From Bryobacteraceae bacterium (GTDB lineage: Bacteria > Acidobacteriota > Terriglobia > Bryobacterales > Bryobacteraceae): a stretch of DNA of 64,000 bases. Location: contig JARKOC010000469.1 of the NCBI GenBank assembly GCA_029975915.1, positions 154,955 to 218,954 on the forward strand, read 5' to 3'. The position numbers and the translations under genes were made by a program. Each line of letters starts with the position of its first letter. Position 1 is the first letter of the stretch. Shown piece by piece: positions 1 to 9,431 of the stretch. The notes beneath the pieces are model-generated. The model saw only the letters and a program-made list of their open reading frames with translations. It made no database searches and was not told the DNA's origin.

Positions 1-2
1 AA

Positions 3-260
3 ACACCGGAGGAGGCGATTCAGAATGGACGGGATGCGTTGAGAGCCGCATTGCTGACGCTGAAGGAGTTTGGAGATCCGATCCCATCGCCTGGCGCTTT
101 CAACGCGGCAAGCGGCCAGTGGAGGCAGCGTGTTCCCAAGACCCTCCACGCACGGCTGGTCATACGTGCCAAACAAGAGGGGGTCAGCCTCAATACCCTG
201 GTCACCGCGATGATTGCGGAGGGTTTGGGTCAGCGCCAAGCGCGTCGGCGTTGCCGGTAG
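3..260 (+). CDS. hicB: HicB-family antitoxin, C-terminal part (5' end outside the window)
   Basis: The reading frame is open from the left edge and ends at TAG 258-260, so only the C-terminal 85 or so residues are present. The start of the visible part (TPEEAIQNGRDAL) matches the end of the HicB alpha/beta fold, where the sheet carries a Thr-Pro-Glu-Glu-Ala turn. The end (VPKTLHARLVIRAKQEGVSL) is the ribbon-helix-helix DNA-binding segment usual in HicB antitoxins that bind the HicA toxin and autoregulate the operon. No HicA gene follows, so any partner would lie upstream, outside the window. A TTG at 39 is not a credible start because family similarity continues upstream of it. Next to it are remnants of a second toxin-antitoxin type. 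Confidence 0.75.
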   Translation, partial: TPEEAIQNGRDALRAALLTLKEFGDPIPSPGAFNAASGQWRQRVPKTLHARLVIRAKQEGVSLNTLVTAMIAEGLGQRQARRRCR

Positions 261-437
261 GCATATCGATTTGCGGAAACCGTTGCTGCGCACCCTCGGC
301 GCCTCCCATCGCCGCCCCGCAGATCAACCAACGCTTCCGCGTCAAGTGACCCGCACCCGCTTCGCCAAACCCGCCGCCCGAATGCTGGCGTAGGCCTCTC
401 CCCGCCTACCCTGGACGAGCGATTTAGATTGCCGGCG

Positions 438-542
438 ATGATCGGGCTAAACAGAGGAAGATACGCCATCCTCTGCCGCAAGTACGGCAGTGCCAATCTC
501 TCCCTGTTCGGCTCAAATCCCCGCGGCGAGGAGAGTCTCTGA
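438..542 (+). pseudogene. Remnant of MNT-type minimal nucleotidyltransferase (antitoxin), truncated
   Basis: Thirty-four codons read from ATG 438 to TGA 540-542. The peptide contains ILCRKYGSANLSLFGSNPRG, which matches the nucleotidyltransferase signature in which an Arg-Leu-Ser-Leu-Phe-Gly-Ser strand is followed by Ala-Arg-Gly. The expected continuation with the two catalytic Asp residues (SDxD) is missing: the frame stops at once after Glu-Glu-Ser-Leu. This looks like the N-terminal third of an MntA-like protein left after a deletion. The next recognisable sequence is the end of its usual partner, HepT. Confidence 0.5.
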
Positions 543-555
543 CGCAACGCCCGCG

Positions 556-684
556 AGACATACCGGGGTCCCGTGGAACTCAAGGGTTGGGATGCGCAAT
601 CGAGTGGCGCACGAGCACATGGATGTCGAATTAGATATGGAACGGGATGTTCGCACCATTGGCTTGCCGCGACAAATTGCCTAA
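556..684 (+). pseudogene. Remnant of HEPN-domain (HepT/DUF86) toxin, C-terminal end
   Basis: This frame, which differs from that of the preceding nucleotidyltransferase fragment, reads VPWNSRVGMRNRVAHEHMD and ends at TAA 682-684. It matches the C-terminal helix of DUF86/HepT proteins, including the Arg-x4-6-His RNase motif (R-N-R-V-A-H) and the downstream Val-Asp segment. No start codon or N-terminal helices are present. Placed directly after a truncated MNT fragment, it suggests that one deletion removed the middle of an mntA-hepT operon and left both outer ends. Confidence 0.5.
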
Positions 685-777
685 ACGAGGCGGATCACAC
701 AATCCCATCGGCCGCCATGATAGTGCTTTTCGAGTTCGTTACATATTCTCTTCTGTTGACAGTCCTTCTGGCTGCCC

Positions 778-1470
778 ATGGCGTGCGGCACCGCGCCCCG
801 CGCCCCGCGCCCGGCTCCCGGAACCCCCTTCGCGCCAACCCGTATCCACATTATTGGCGCCACCGGCGGCACCGGCCGTGGCCTCGTCGCCAATGCCCAG
901 GAACGCGGCTACGAGGTCACGGTGCTTGTCCGCAACCTGTCCAAACTCGCCATCAAGCATGCGCGGCTGCGTGTTCTGAAAGGCGATGTGCTGGACTTTG
1001 CGCCGGTGGAGCAGGCCGTCTGCGGCCAGGACGCCGTCGTCTCCGCCCTCGGCCACAAACGCTTCCTCGGCCCCTCCAGCATCCTGTCGGAGGGCGCGCC
1101 CAACCTCATTCAGGCCATGGAAGCCCACGGCGTCGGCCGCCTGGTCTGCGAAACTTCGCTCGGCATCGGCTCCAGCGCCGGACGGATGGGCCTGCAATAC
1201 ACTCTGTTCGTCGTCCCCGTCATTCTGCCGTTTTACTTCTGCGACAAGACCGGCCAGGAACGGCTCATCGCCGCCTCATCTCTCGATCGGGTCATCGTCC
1301 GTCCAGGCGCGCTCACCGACCAGCCCGGCCGTGGCGATTGCCGCTCGAGACCAGCCGTTGGCAACTTCTTCACCACCGTGAAAATCGCCCGTGAAGACGT
1401 CGCCAGTTTCATGCTCGATCAACTGACTGACGATTCAAACCTCGGCGCGGCGGCCGGCATCTGCTGGTAA
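778..1470 (+). CDS. NAD(P)-binding SDR/NmrA-like oxidoreductase
   Basis: Atypical short-chain dehydrogenase of the NmrA/BVR-B-like NAD(P)-binding group, 230 codons. A Rossmann fingerprint (IIGATGGTGRGLV) lies about 25 residues in, followed by the usual second strand (EVTVLVRN) and an Asp-rich strand (LKGDVLD). The late segment VIVRPGALTDQP is the family's Arg-Pro-Gly-x-Leu element. The first 25 residues are Pro/Ala/Arg-rich and unlike the family, so the true start is uncertain or the 5' end is damaged. No good ribosome-binding site was seen at ATG 778. The last 75 bases before the stop are nearly repeated at 5519-5593, beyond the next gene. The substrate cannot be told. Confidence 0.6.
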   Translation: MACGTAPRAPRPAPGTPFAPTRIHIIGATGGTGRGLVANAQERGYEVTVLVRNLSKLAIKHARLRVLKGDVLDFAPVEQAVCGQDAVVSALGHKRFLGPSSILSEGAPNLIQAMEAHGVGRLVCETSLGIGSSAGRMGLQYTLFVVPVILPFYFCDKTGQERLIAASSLDRVIVRPGALTDQPGRGDCRSRPAVGNFFTTVKIAREDVASFMLDQLTDDSNLGAAAGICW

Positions 1471-1690
1471 TCCCAGGCCCTCGGCAAACCACTCGTTGAA
1501 TCGGCCTCATCCCGATTCAAGTGCGGCGAGACCAACTTGCGAAAGCCGCTCACCCCAACTTCGTCGGATACACCCCATAGGCTTTTCTGTTGAACCGCGA
1601 AATATTTGTGGCGAACAGACCAATCGTATGATAGCATCTTTCGAGCTTGGCACGGCGATCGGCCTAAGCCAATGGAAAGGGGATATTTGA

Positions 1691-4600
1691 GTGTACAGAA
1701 ACAGATCATGTTTAGTCGCGGCTCTTCTCCTCTCGGGCGTCCTTACTAGTTCGGCGCAGGAGTTCCGTGCAACCATTTCGGGACGCGTTCTTGATGCGTC
1801 CAACGCCTCAGTGCCTGGCGCGAAATTGACGGCAGTTAACGTCGCGACGAACGAGGCGACAAACGCGACCACCGACTCCACGGGCGCCTACACGATCCCG
1901 TTTTTGCGGCCCGGCGAGTAGCGGATGTCGGTCACCGCGCAAGGGTTCAAGCAATTCATTCGCGAGAACATCATTCTCGAAGCGGCTAAGATTTCAGGTA
2001 TCGATGTCGTGCTGGAAGTCGGCACCGTCTCGGAAAACATCACGGTCACCGGCGAGGCGGCCCTGCTGGAAACGCAGACGGCATCGCGCGGCGGCGTCGT
2101 CAACACGCAGCAGGTGGCTGAGCTACCGCTGAATGCGCGCAATCCATTCATGCTGGGATCGATGATGGCCGGCGTCACATTCCGCGGCGCGGCCATCTGG
2201 CAGCGCCCGTTCGACAACGGCGCGATCGCGCAATGGTCGGTAAACGGCTCGCAGATGTCGAACAATGAGTTCCTGCTCGACGGCGCGCCCAACAACGCGC
2301 AGGCCGGCTCGAACAACATCGCCTACGTTCCGATCGTCGACGCCGTGCAGGAGTTCAACGTCCAGAGCAACAGCTATGACGCCAGCTACGGAAAGACGGG
2401 CGGCGGTATCTTCAACGTGGTCTTGAAGTCGGGAACCCAGCAACTGCATCTCACCGGGTGGGAGTTCCTCCGCGACAAGCGGCTCGATGCCAATACCTTC
2501 CAGAACAACGCCGTCGGCAAGCCCCGTCCGGCACATTACCTTCACCAGTATGGCTTCCAGATCGACGGCCCTGTCTATATGCCGAAACTGCTGCCCAAAG
2601 ATGGTCCTGTGAAGCTGTTCTACCTCGGCAGCTTTGAGAACTACCGTGAGGCCTGGCCGCAGTTTCTCAACATCAGCTTCCCCGAGATGGAGATGCGTAA
2701 CGGCGACTTCAGCAAACTCGTGGATGCGAAGGGTGCGCCGATTACCATATACAATCCCTTCGATTACACACTTGACGCCAGCGGCAATCCTGTCCGCAAC
2801 GCCTTTGCCGGAAACATCATCCCGCAGTCGATGATCAACCCGATCGCCAAGAAGGTTTCCGGCTACATGCCCGTGCCAAACCAGAAGACCAGCGGCGTCC
2901 GCTACGCCAACCAGAATGTCGGCATGCCGGAGTATTCGGCGCTGGACAAGTTCTACAATCTGATCCTCAAGTTCGACTTCAACATCGGCGACCGCCACCG
3001 GACATTCATGCGCCACGCCTCGAACGACCGCACCGAAGACCGCGCGGTCAACGGACTCGATAACAAAATCGGCACCGACGGCCAGCAGCCGTTCCAGCGC
3101 ATCAACGACGCCTATGTCGTCGACTGGGTCAGCACCCTGACGCCGACGCTGGTGTTCAACGTCCGCGGTTCATACAACCGCTTTATTGAAAAGGGTTTTG
3201 GCCGCGCCAACGAGGGCTTCGACCTGGCCTCGCTCGGGTTGCCCAAGTCGCTCGTCGATGCCCTGCCCCAGCCGCGCTACTTCGGACGCTGGAACTGGGA
3301 CGGCTATTCACCATTGGGCCGGTATCAGTCGATCAACATCACTAACACGTATTCGCTGATGGCGTCACTCACCAAGATCATGGGCACCCACACCATGAAG
3401 ATGGGCGCCGACATTCGGCGCATCCACTACATCCAGCAGAACTCCGGCAACATCCTCCAGTTCGACAACAGCGTCCAGTGGACACGCCGTCGCTGGGACC
3501 AGAACGACGCCAACTCCGGCGACTCCTACGCCGGCTTCCTGCTGGGCATCCCCACCGGGGGTTCGGTCAACTACCCGCTGTACCCGTTCAACCGCCAATG
3601 GTACTCGGCCTACTACTTCCAGGACGACTGGAAGGTCTCCCGCCGGCTGACCCTTAATCTCGGCCTGCGCTGGGACGCCAACATGGCTCCGGACGAAAAG
3701 TGGAATCGCCTGAACTCCGCTTTCAACCAAACGGCGGCAAGTCCAATTGCAAAATTGATCCCGGCGGACATGCTCGCGCTCTATCCGCAACTGGCCACCC
3801 TCAAGGGCGGCCTCGAGTTCGCCGGCATCAATGGCCAGCCCACCCGCGCCGCCAAGTTCTATTCCAAGACCTGGCAACCCCGCGTCGGCGCCGCTTATCA
3901 GATCACCTCGAAACTCGTTGCCCGCGGCGGCTGGGGCCTCTACTTCATCAACCCATCAAACGACTATCTGAACTTCACCGGTTTCTCCACCAGCACCCCG
4001 CTCGTGGCCTCTCTCGATGCCGGCCGCACCCCCATCCCCAATAACCTCAACAACCCCTTCCCCACCGGCATCAACTTGCCTCCAGGGGCTTCGCAGGGTT
4101 ACAACACCTATGTTGGCCAGAACTTCAACTGGTACAACCCCGACTTCCGAATCCCCTATGTCCACCAGTTCAGCCTGGGCTTCCAGTACCAGGTGAGCAA
4201 CACTTCGACGCTGGAACTTTCCTATGTAGGCAACCGCACCGTGGATTTGCAGACCAACAAGGACTCCAACCTGCCATCGCTGGCCTACCGTAAAACCTGC
4301 AACATCCTGGAAGGGGGCCTGCCGGCGAACTGCCAGGCGAACACGCCCAACCCGTTCAGGGGACTGGCTCCGTTCATCGGGACTGGCTTCTACACAGCGA
4401 CGTCGGTGCAGAAGTTCCAGATGAACCGCCCGTTCCCGCAGTTCAATGGCAACCTGAACCAGCGCGGTTTGAACCAGGGCCGCATCTGGTACAACGCTTT
4501 GCAGGTGAACTACAACCAGCGCTTCTCCGGCGGCCTGAACCTGTTGGCCAACTACACCTGGTCCAAGCAGATCGAACGCTGGGGCTTCAACGATCCCTAC

Positions 4601-5260
4601 GCGGACGTGTACCAACAGGGGCTCTATTACATGGACCGGCCTCACGCCCTCAAACTCACCGGCGTCTATGACCTGCCCTTTGGCAGGGGCAGGAAGTACG
4701 GCGCGGGCGTCGGCGGCTTCGCTGGCAAGCTGATCTCCGGCTGGCAAGCCACCACCTTCTTCAATCACAGCTCCGGCGAGCCGACTGACCTTCCGGGCAA
4801 CGTGATCATGCTGAAGGATCCGAAGAACAAATCAGTAGACTGGAAATCTCACCAGGTCCGCGGCTGGTCGCCCTGCGTCCTTCGTATGGACAACAACGGC
4901 AACATCGCGCCTCAGAGCTTCTCCATCGCCGCCGGCTGCGGCACCAACCACGCCGACTATTCTTGGCTGCTGCTGCCGTCCTACGCGCCGAACGTGAATC
5001 CGACCCGGTCGCCGAACATCCGCAAGCACCGCGCATTCACAATGGATTCGTCGATCAATAAGATGACCCAGATCGGCGAGCGTTTCCGCTTCCAGTTGGG
5101 TCTCGAGGCCTTCAACCTGCTGAACCACAACTACTATGGCCGCGAGGTCTTCAACACCGACGCCAACAACGCCAACTTCGGCACGATCTTCCCGCACCTG
5201 GCCTCCAGCCAGAATGGGTATCCGCGCCAGATTCAGGTCCGCATCAAGGTGTTCTGGTAA
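1691..5260 (+). pseudogene. TonB-dependent receptor (Oar-like) interrupted by an in-frame TAG
   Basis: Outer-membrane receptor of about 1188 residues, read from GTG 1691 after AAAGGGGA. It has a signal peptide (hydrophobic LVAALLLSGVLTSSAQ), a carboxypeptidase-regulatory domain, a TonB plug (about residues 120-260) and a large beta-barrel ending in an aromatic residue (Phe-Trp), as expected for outer-membrane insertion. Codon 77 (1919-1921) is TAG; the downstream frame is unchanged and continues with RMSVTAQGF. At this place the other two receptors in the window read Pro-Gly-Val-Tyr and Gly-Pro-Tyr, so the TAG probably replaces a Tyr codon by a single base change. The rest is intact for more than 1100 codons, so the damage is recent, is a sequencing error, or is read through. 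An internal start at 1925 would lack the signal peptide. Confidence 0.85.
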
Positions 5261-5281
5261 ATCAGGCCCATACGCAACACC

Positions 5282-5313
5282 AAAGGCCCTGGGGAGAAAT
5301 CCCCGGGGCCTTT
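5282..5313 (+). terminator. Intrinsic terminator after the receptor
   Basis: A 13-bp stem (AAAGGCCCTGGGG with CCCCGGGGCCTTT, one T-G pair) and a 6-base loop lie 22 bases after the receptor stop. The T-run is short (TTTCTGT). It closes the receptor transcript. Confidence 0.8.
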
Positions 5314-5486
5314 CTGTCTCAGCCACCGCCAGACAGCATTTCTTCGGTTGGCGGTCTGGCGACAACGACCATTGCCTGTCGGATAGCAATGATGATCGCC
5401 TCTGCGGTTGATTCCTCAGCCGCCACCTCTTCATCGCCTGGAGCTGCGCCGGGCCCATCAGCTTTTGCCGCTCGGGCCCCGACATC

Positions 5487-5593
5487 GGCAACTTCATCCG
5501 CATCGCAAGATCGTCGGCGAAGACGTCGCCAGTTTCACGCTCGATCAACTGACTGACGATGCCAGCCTCGGCAGGGCGGCTGGCATCTGCTGG
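5487..5593 (+). pseudogene. Second copy of an SDR gene 3' end (remnant)
   Basis: Bases 5519-5593 match 1393-1467, the last codons of the SDR gene at 778-1470, in 68 of 75 positions without gaps. The translated end reads [14 protein letters not shown] and then AAGICW. Upstream, similarity continues more weakly from GGCAACTTC at 5487, with a 1-base length difference that would break the frame. No stop follows the final Trp codon as it does in the first copy. The fragment has no start and is not a functional gene. The two copies flank exactly one gene and its terminator. Confidence 0.75.
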
Positions 5594-5718
5594 TGTCCCA
5601 GGCGGCGGGTGAATTGGAACCCGGCACACGCGCCTTGCGGGCAACGGGGCATTTCTCCAAGCGGCCGTTTGCTAGAATCGGGAGGGTTCCCCCACATCTC
5701 AAAACGGTTACTGTTCAC

Positions 5719-6234
5719 GTGGACGATCTCAAACAACTCATCCGCGAAGTCCCCGACTTCCCCAAACCCGGTATCAATTTCTACGACATTACCACACTGC
5801 TGAAGGACTCCGGCGGTTTCCGCCGCGTCATCGACGCCTTCGCCCAGCTACTGGCCGGCCAGAAGATCGATGTCATTGCGGCCGCCGAATCACGCGGGTT
5901 CCTGTTCGCTGGCGCTCTGGCCTACAAGCTGGGCACATCTCTCGTTCCCTTCCGCAAGCCAGGCAAACTGCCGGCCGAGACCATCAGCGTCAGCTACGGC
6001 CTCGAATATGGCAAGGACGCGCTGCACATTCACAAGGACGCCATCGCGCCAGGCCAAAACGTCCTGATTCTCGACGATGTGCTGGCCACCGGCGGAACCG
6101 CTGCCGCCACGGCCGAACTCGTCGAAACGCTGGGCGGCAAGGTGGCCGCATTAGCCTTCCTAATCGAACTCGATTTCCTAAATGGGCGCGAAAAGCTGCC
6201 TGGTCGGGAGATCATCTCGCTGCTGCACTACTAA
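5719..6234 (+). CDS. apt: Adenine phosphoribosyltransferase
   Basis: Cytoplasmic purine salvage enzyme converting adenine plus PRPP to AMP and pyrophosphate. With the GTG start at 5719 the protein has 171 residues, the usual family length. [12 protein letters not shown] at the N-terminus is the APT hood and core signature. [15 protein letters not shown] and the PRPP-binding loop [15 protein letters not shown] are complete. The frame is open further upstream to 5593, but that part has no family similarity and overlaps the SDR remnant. The next gene, ispE, begins one base after the stop. Confidence 0.93.
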   Translation: MDDLKQLIREVPDFPKPGINFYDITTLLKDSGGFRRVIDAFAQLLAGQKIDVIAAAESRGFLFAGALAYKLGTSLVPFRKPGKLPAETISVSYGLEYGKDALHIHKDAIAPGQNVLILDDVLATGGTAAATAELVETLGGKVAALAFLIELDFLNGREKLPGREIISLLHY

Positions 6235-6235
6235 A

Positions 6236-7180
6236 GTGGAAACAAGAGCGGCCCGGGTCCGGGCCTACGCCAAAGTGAATCTGAGCCTGAAGGTGCTTGG
6301 CAAGCGCCCGGACGGCTTCCACGAACTGCGCACAGTGTTTCAGACAATTGGCTTGGCCGACACTCTGGAGATCGGCTACACGCCGGGCCGCGGGTTGTCG
6401 ATTTCGCTCGACGACCCGATGGGTCTGGACGACAATCTTGTCACCCGCGCGGCTTGGTTGTTTGCCGAGCGGTTCAAGCTGCGCGGGGCACTGAAGATGA
6501 AGCTGGCCAAACGAATCCCGTCGGGAGCGGGATTGGGCGGCGGATCGTCGGACGCAGCCGCGGTATTGTTGGCACTTCCGGCCCTGACCGGCAAGCGGGC
6601 CAGCCAGCCGCAGCTGATGGAACTGGCGGCGGCGCTCGGATCCGACGTGGCATTCTTCCTGGCAGGGGGGGCGGCGCTGGGGATCGGCAGGGGCGAGGAG
6701 CTGTACCCCTTGCCGGAGCCTAAGCCCTTGCCGCTGTTGGTGTTGGCTCCGAGGATCCACGTTTCAACGCCGGAGGCCTACCGGGCGCTGAACCGGCCCG
6801 CATTGACTTCGCTGGCCGAACCACCTAAACTAAATAGTTTCCAGTCGTTTGTCTGGCAATCGGGGTTTGTCTCGGAGGCCGAAAACGACTTCGAGGCGGC
6901 CGTCTTCGAGCTTCATCCGGAGCTTGAGCGGTGGCTGAGAAAACTCGAGCGGTCTGGGGCGCGAGTTGCCCGGCTCTCCGGCAGCGGCGCAGCACTCTTC
7001 GGGGTGTTTCCAAACCAGGCCAAGCTTCAGGGAGCCCTTCCGTGGTTTCGTTCGGAATCTCTCACAGTTTTCTCGACGAGAATGCTGACGCGCAGCCAGT
7101 ATCGTGCGCGTTGGTCGGCGAGTTTGCGCGAGCATGCGATTGAAGGAACGTGGCCGCCCCAAAGCCGGCACCTGAAATGA
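6236..7180 (+). CDS. ispE: 4-diphosphocytidyl-2-C-methyl-D-erythritol kinase
   Basis: GHMP kinase that phosphorylates CDP-methylerythritol in the MEP pathway to isoprenoid precursors. The N-terminal motif AYAKVNLSLKVLGKRPDGFH holds the substrate-contacting Lys and His, and PSGAGLGGGSSDAAAVL is the glycine-rich ATP loop. A C-terminal GHMP motif (RLSGSGAALFGVF) is also present. GTG 6236, one base after the apt stop, gives 314 residues; an ATG at 6182 would overlap apt by 53 bases and adds non-conserved residues. The stop overlaps the ATG of prs (ATGA), so translation is probably coupled. Confidence 0.93.
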   Translation: METRAARVRAYAKVNLSLKVLGKRPDGFHELRTVFQTIGLADTLEIGYTPGRGLSISLDDPMGLDDNLVTRAAWLFAERFKLRGALKMKLAKRIPSGAGLGGGSSDAAAVLLALPALTGKRASQPQLMELAAALGSDVAFFLAGGAALGIGRGEELYPLPEPKPLPLLVLAPRIHVSTPEAYRALNRPALTSLAEPPKLNSFQSFVWQSGFVSEAENDFEAAVFELHPELERWLRKLERSGARVARLSGSGAALFGVFPNQAKLQGALPWFRSESLTVFSTRMLTRSQYRARWSASLREHAIEGTWPPQSRHLK

Positions 7181-8121
7181 GACCACACCGTCTGATCGTT
7201 CTTTCCGGAAACGCCAACAGGCCGTTGGCGCAGGCTATCTGTCAAGAGATGGGCGTGTTGCAGGGCAACGCGACCGTCAAGGGTTTCTGCGACGGCGAGA
7301 TCTGGGTACAGATCGAGGCCAACGTGCGCGGAGCGGACGTCTTTGTTGTGCAGCCCACTTGCACTCCGGCCGACCGTCACCTGATGGAACTGATCTTCAT
7401 GATCGACGCCCTGAAGCGTGCTTCGGCCCATCGCATCACGGCCGTACTGCCCTATTACGGCTACGCCCGGCAGGACCGCAAGGACAGGTCCCGCGTGCCC
7501 ATTTCGGCCAAGGTGGTTGCCGCCATGCTGGAACGCGCCGGGGCCGACCGGGTGCTCACGCTTGATCTCCACGCCGCCCAGATCCAAGGCTTCTTCGACA
7601 TCCCTGTCGATCACCTGTTCTCGGCGCCGGTGATGATCGAGTACTTCCGCAGCAACGGATTGGAACGGACAACCGTAGTGAGTCCCGACGCTGGCGGCGT
7701 CGAACGCGCGCGCGCCTTGGCCAAACGCCTGGAGACGCCGCTGGCCATCATAGACAAACGGCGCGACCAGCCCAATGTCGCCGAAATCATGCACATCATC
7801 GGCGACGTCACAGGTAGGGATTGTCTGATTGTGGACGACCTGATCGACACGGCGGGGACCCTGGTGAAAGCATCCGAAGCGCTGCTCAATGCCGGTGCGA
7901 ATTCAGTGACGGCTTGCGCCACGCACGCCGTGCTTTCCGGTCCAGCGGTGGAACGCATCAACGCGAGCCGCATCAAAGAAGTCGTTTTCACCGATTCGAT
8001 TCCGCTGCGGCCCGAAGCTGCGGCCTCACCAAAGATCCGGGTGCTTTCGGTCGCCGGGCTGCTGGCCCGAGCCATTCAGAGCATCCACGAGGAAACAAGT
8101 GTAAGTTCCTTGTTTGTATAA
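7177..8121 (+). CDS. prs: Ribose-phosphate pyrophosphokinase (PRPP synthetase)
   Basis: Makes PRPP from ribose 5-phosphate and ATP, the co-substrate of the nearby apt and of hpt at 37.6 kb. Complete class I motifs are visible: an N-terminal SGNAN, the ribose-phosphate region RQDRKDRSRVPIS, the LTLDLHAAQIQGFFD catalytic region and the PRPP loop LIVDDLIDTAGTL. ATG 7177 overlaps the ispE stop as ATGA and gives 314 residues, the normal size. GTG 7150, preceded closely by AAGGA, would add nine residues and cannot be excluded. The gene for ribosomal protein L25 follows after 17 bases. Confidence 0.95.
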   Translation: MRPHRLIVLSGNANRPLAQAICQEMGVLQGNATVKGFCDGEIWVQIEANVRGADVFVVQPTCTPADRHLMELIFMIDALKRASAHRITAVLPYYGYARQDRKDRSRVPISAKVVAAMLERAGADRVLTLDLHAAQIQGFFDIPVDHLFSAPVMIEYFRSNGLERTTVVSPDAGGVERARALAKRLETPLAIIDKRRDQPNVAEIMHIIGDVTGRDCLIVDDLIDTAGTLVKASEALLNAGANSVTACATHAVLSGPAVERINASRIKEVVFTDSIPLRPEAAASPKIRVLSVAGLLARAIQSIHEETSVSSLFV

Positions 8122-8138
8122 GGTTTTAGGAGCCAAAC

Positions 8139-8807
8139 ATGAGGAAGGACATTACCGTCGCCGCCACGCTGCGTTCAGGCCGGGGCAAGAACGTCAACCG
8201 GCGGCTGCGGCTAGAAGAGAAGATCCCGGCCGTCGTCTATGGGGTCGGGAAAGACGCCGTGCCAGTGACGGTGAACCCGAAGGAGATCAACAAGATCCTC
8301 CACTCGGCGTCAGGCCATAACACGATTTTCAACCTTAGTATTGCCGGTGGTGAGTTGGAGCCGGTGCTGATCACCGACTGGCAGTATCACCCACTCAAAG
8401 GTTCGCTGCTGCACATTGACCTCCTCCGCATCGATCTATCCAAGCGCCTGAAGGTCAAGGTCCCGGTGCACACTACGGGCGATCCGAAGGGCGTCAAGCA
8501 ACAAGGTGGCCTATTCGAGATCGTGTCGCGCGATGTCGAGATCGAATGCCTGCCCGACGATATCCCAGAGTCGTTCACCATGGACGTCACTGAACTGATG
8601 CTCGGCCAGAGTCTGCGCGCTCAGGAAGTGCCGCTGAGCGGCTCCATGAAGCTGCTCACCGCGCCGGAGAAGGTGATCGCCCACGTGATCGCCGCCCGCG
8701 GGGCCACCGTTGAGGAGTCCTCTGAAGCTGAGGCCAAGGCTGCCGGGACCGCGGGGAAGGCTGAGCCTGAGGTCGCCAAGAAGGGCAAGAAGGAAGCGGA
8801 GAAGTAA
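8139..8807 (+). CDS. rplY: Large ribosomal subunit protein bL25 (CTC-type)
   Basis: 5S rRNA-binding ribosomal protein of the long, two-domain general-stress (Ctc) type, 222 residues. The N-terminal L25 domain includes LRSGRGKNVNRRLRLEEKIP and AVVYGVG, and the C-terminal TL5-like beta domain includes GVKQQGGLFEIVSRDVEIEC. The last 40 residues are an Ala/Glu/Lys-rich flexible tail. TTAGGAG lies about 8 bases before ATG 8139. The order prs-rplY-pth is widespread in bacteria. Confidence 0.95.
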   Translation: MRKDITVAATLRSGRGKNVNRRLRLEEKIPAVVYGVGKDAVPVTVNPKEINKILHSASGHNTIFNLSIAGGELEPVLITDWQYHPLKGSLLHIDLLRIDLSKRLKVKVPVHTTGDPKGVKQQGGLFEIVSRDVEIECLPDDIPESFTMDVTELMLGQSLRAQEVPLSGSMKLLTAPEKVIAHVIAARGATVEESSEAEAKAAGTAGKAEPEVAKKGKKEAEK

Positions 8808-8828
8808 TCTCCCGCTCTGGCTTGAAGG

Positions 8829-9431
8829 ATGGCGGAAACGGAGTTTCTCGTCGCCGGTCTCGGCAATCCTGGACCTGAGTACGAAAACACCCCCCACAAT
8901 CTGGGTTTTCTTGCCGTCAATCTTCTCGCCAGGCGAACTCAGACGCGTCTGTCGCGATTCGAGTGCCGCGCCCTGGTGGGCGTGGCTGAGTTGGAAGGCA
9001 AGCGAGTTTTGCTGGCACAGCCGCAGACCTACATGAACCTGTCGGGTCAATCGGTCAGCGGTTTGGCGAGTAAGTTTGGTTTAGCCCCTGGCCGGATTGT
9101 CCTGGTCTACGATGACCTGGACCTTCCCTGGGGCACGATCCGGATCCGGCCCGACGGTTCCGCGGGAGGCCATCACGGCGTAGAGGACGTGATTCGCTGC
9201 CTCGGAACGAAGGCCTTTCCGAGAGTCCGGATGGGAATTCATCCGGGCCATGAGGTCCGGGATGGCGCGAAGTTTGTGCTCGCACCTTTGAAGGGCGGGC
9301 AGAAGAAGGAATTGGATTCGTTCGTGGGCCTGGCGGCCGACGCGGTCGAATCCATAATCGCCGGGGGCGTCGATAAGGCCATGGCGGCTTTCAACCGCCG
9401 CGCTCCGGGCGCAATGAAAGAGGAACAATGA
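8829..9431 (+). CDS. pth: Peptidyl-tRNA hydrolase
   Basis: Releases tRNA from peptidyl-tRNAs that drop off ribosomes. The protein has 200 residues. GLGNPGPEYENTPHN carries the catalytic His and Asn, QTYMNLSG the second Asn, and YDDLDLPWGTIR the catalytic Asp. In the conserved SAGGHNG loop the Asn is replaced by His (SAGGHHG), a mild departure at a position that contacts the tRNA end in studied enzymes. A GAAGGA-like site precedes the ATG. The stop overlaps the rpsF start (ATGA). Confidence 0.95.
   Translation: MAETEFLVAGLGNPGPEYENTPHNLGFLAVNLLARRTQTRLSRFECRALVGVAELEGKRVLLAQPQTYMNLSGQSVSGLASKFGLAPGRIVLVYDDLDLPWGTIRIRPDGSAGGHHGVEDVIRCLGTKAFPRVRMGIHPGHEVRDGAKFVLAPLKGGQKKELDSFVGLAADAVESIIAGGVDKAMAAFNRRAPGAMKEEQ

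Noticed and set aside
573..1394. 273-codon frame overlapping the SDR gene
   Set aside because: Arg/Pro-rich shadow; the SDR frame carries the Rossmann motif.
2123..3016. Long minus-strand open frame opposite the first receptor
   Set aside because: It lies wholly within the receptor gene, has no start signal and no family similarity; high-GC genes produce such antisense frames. The same holds for 3956-4768 and 4832-5644.
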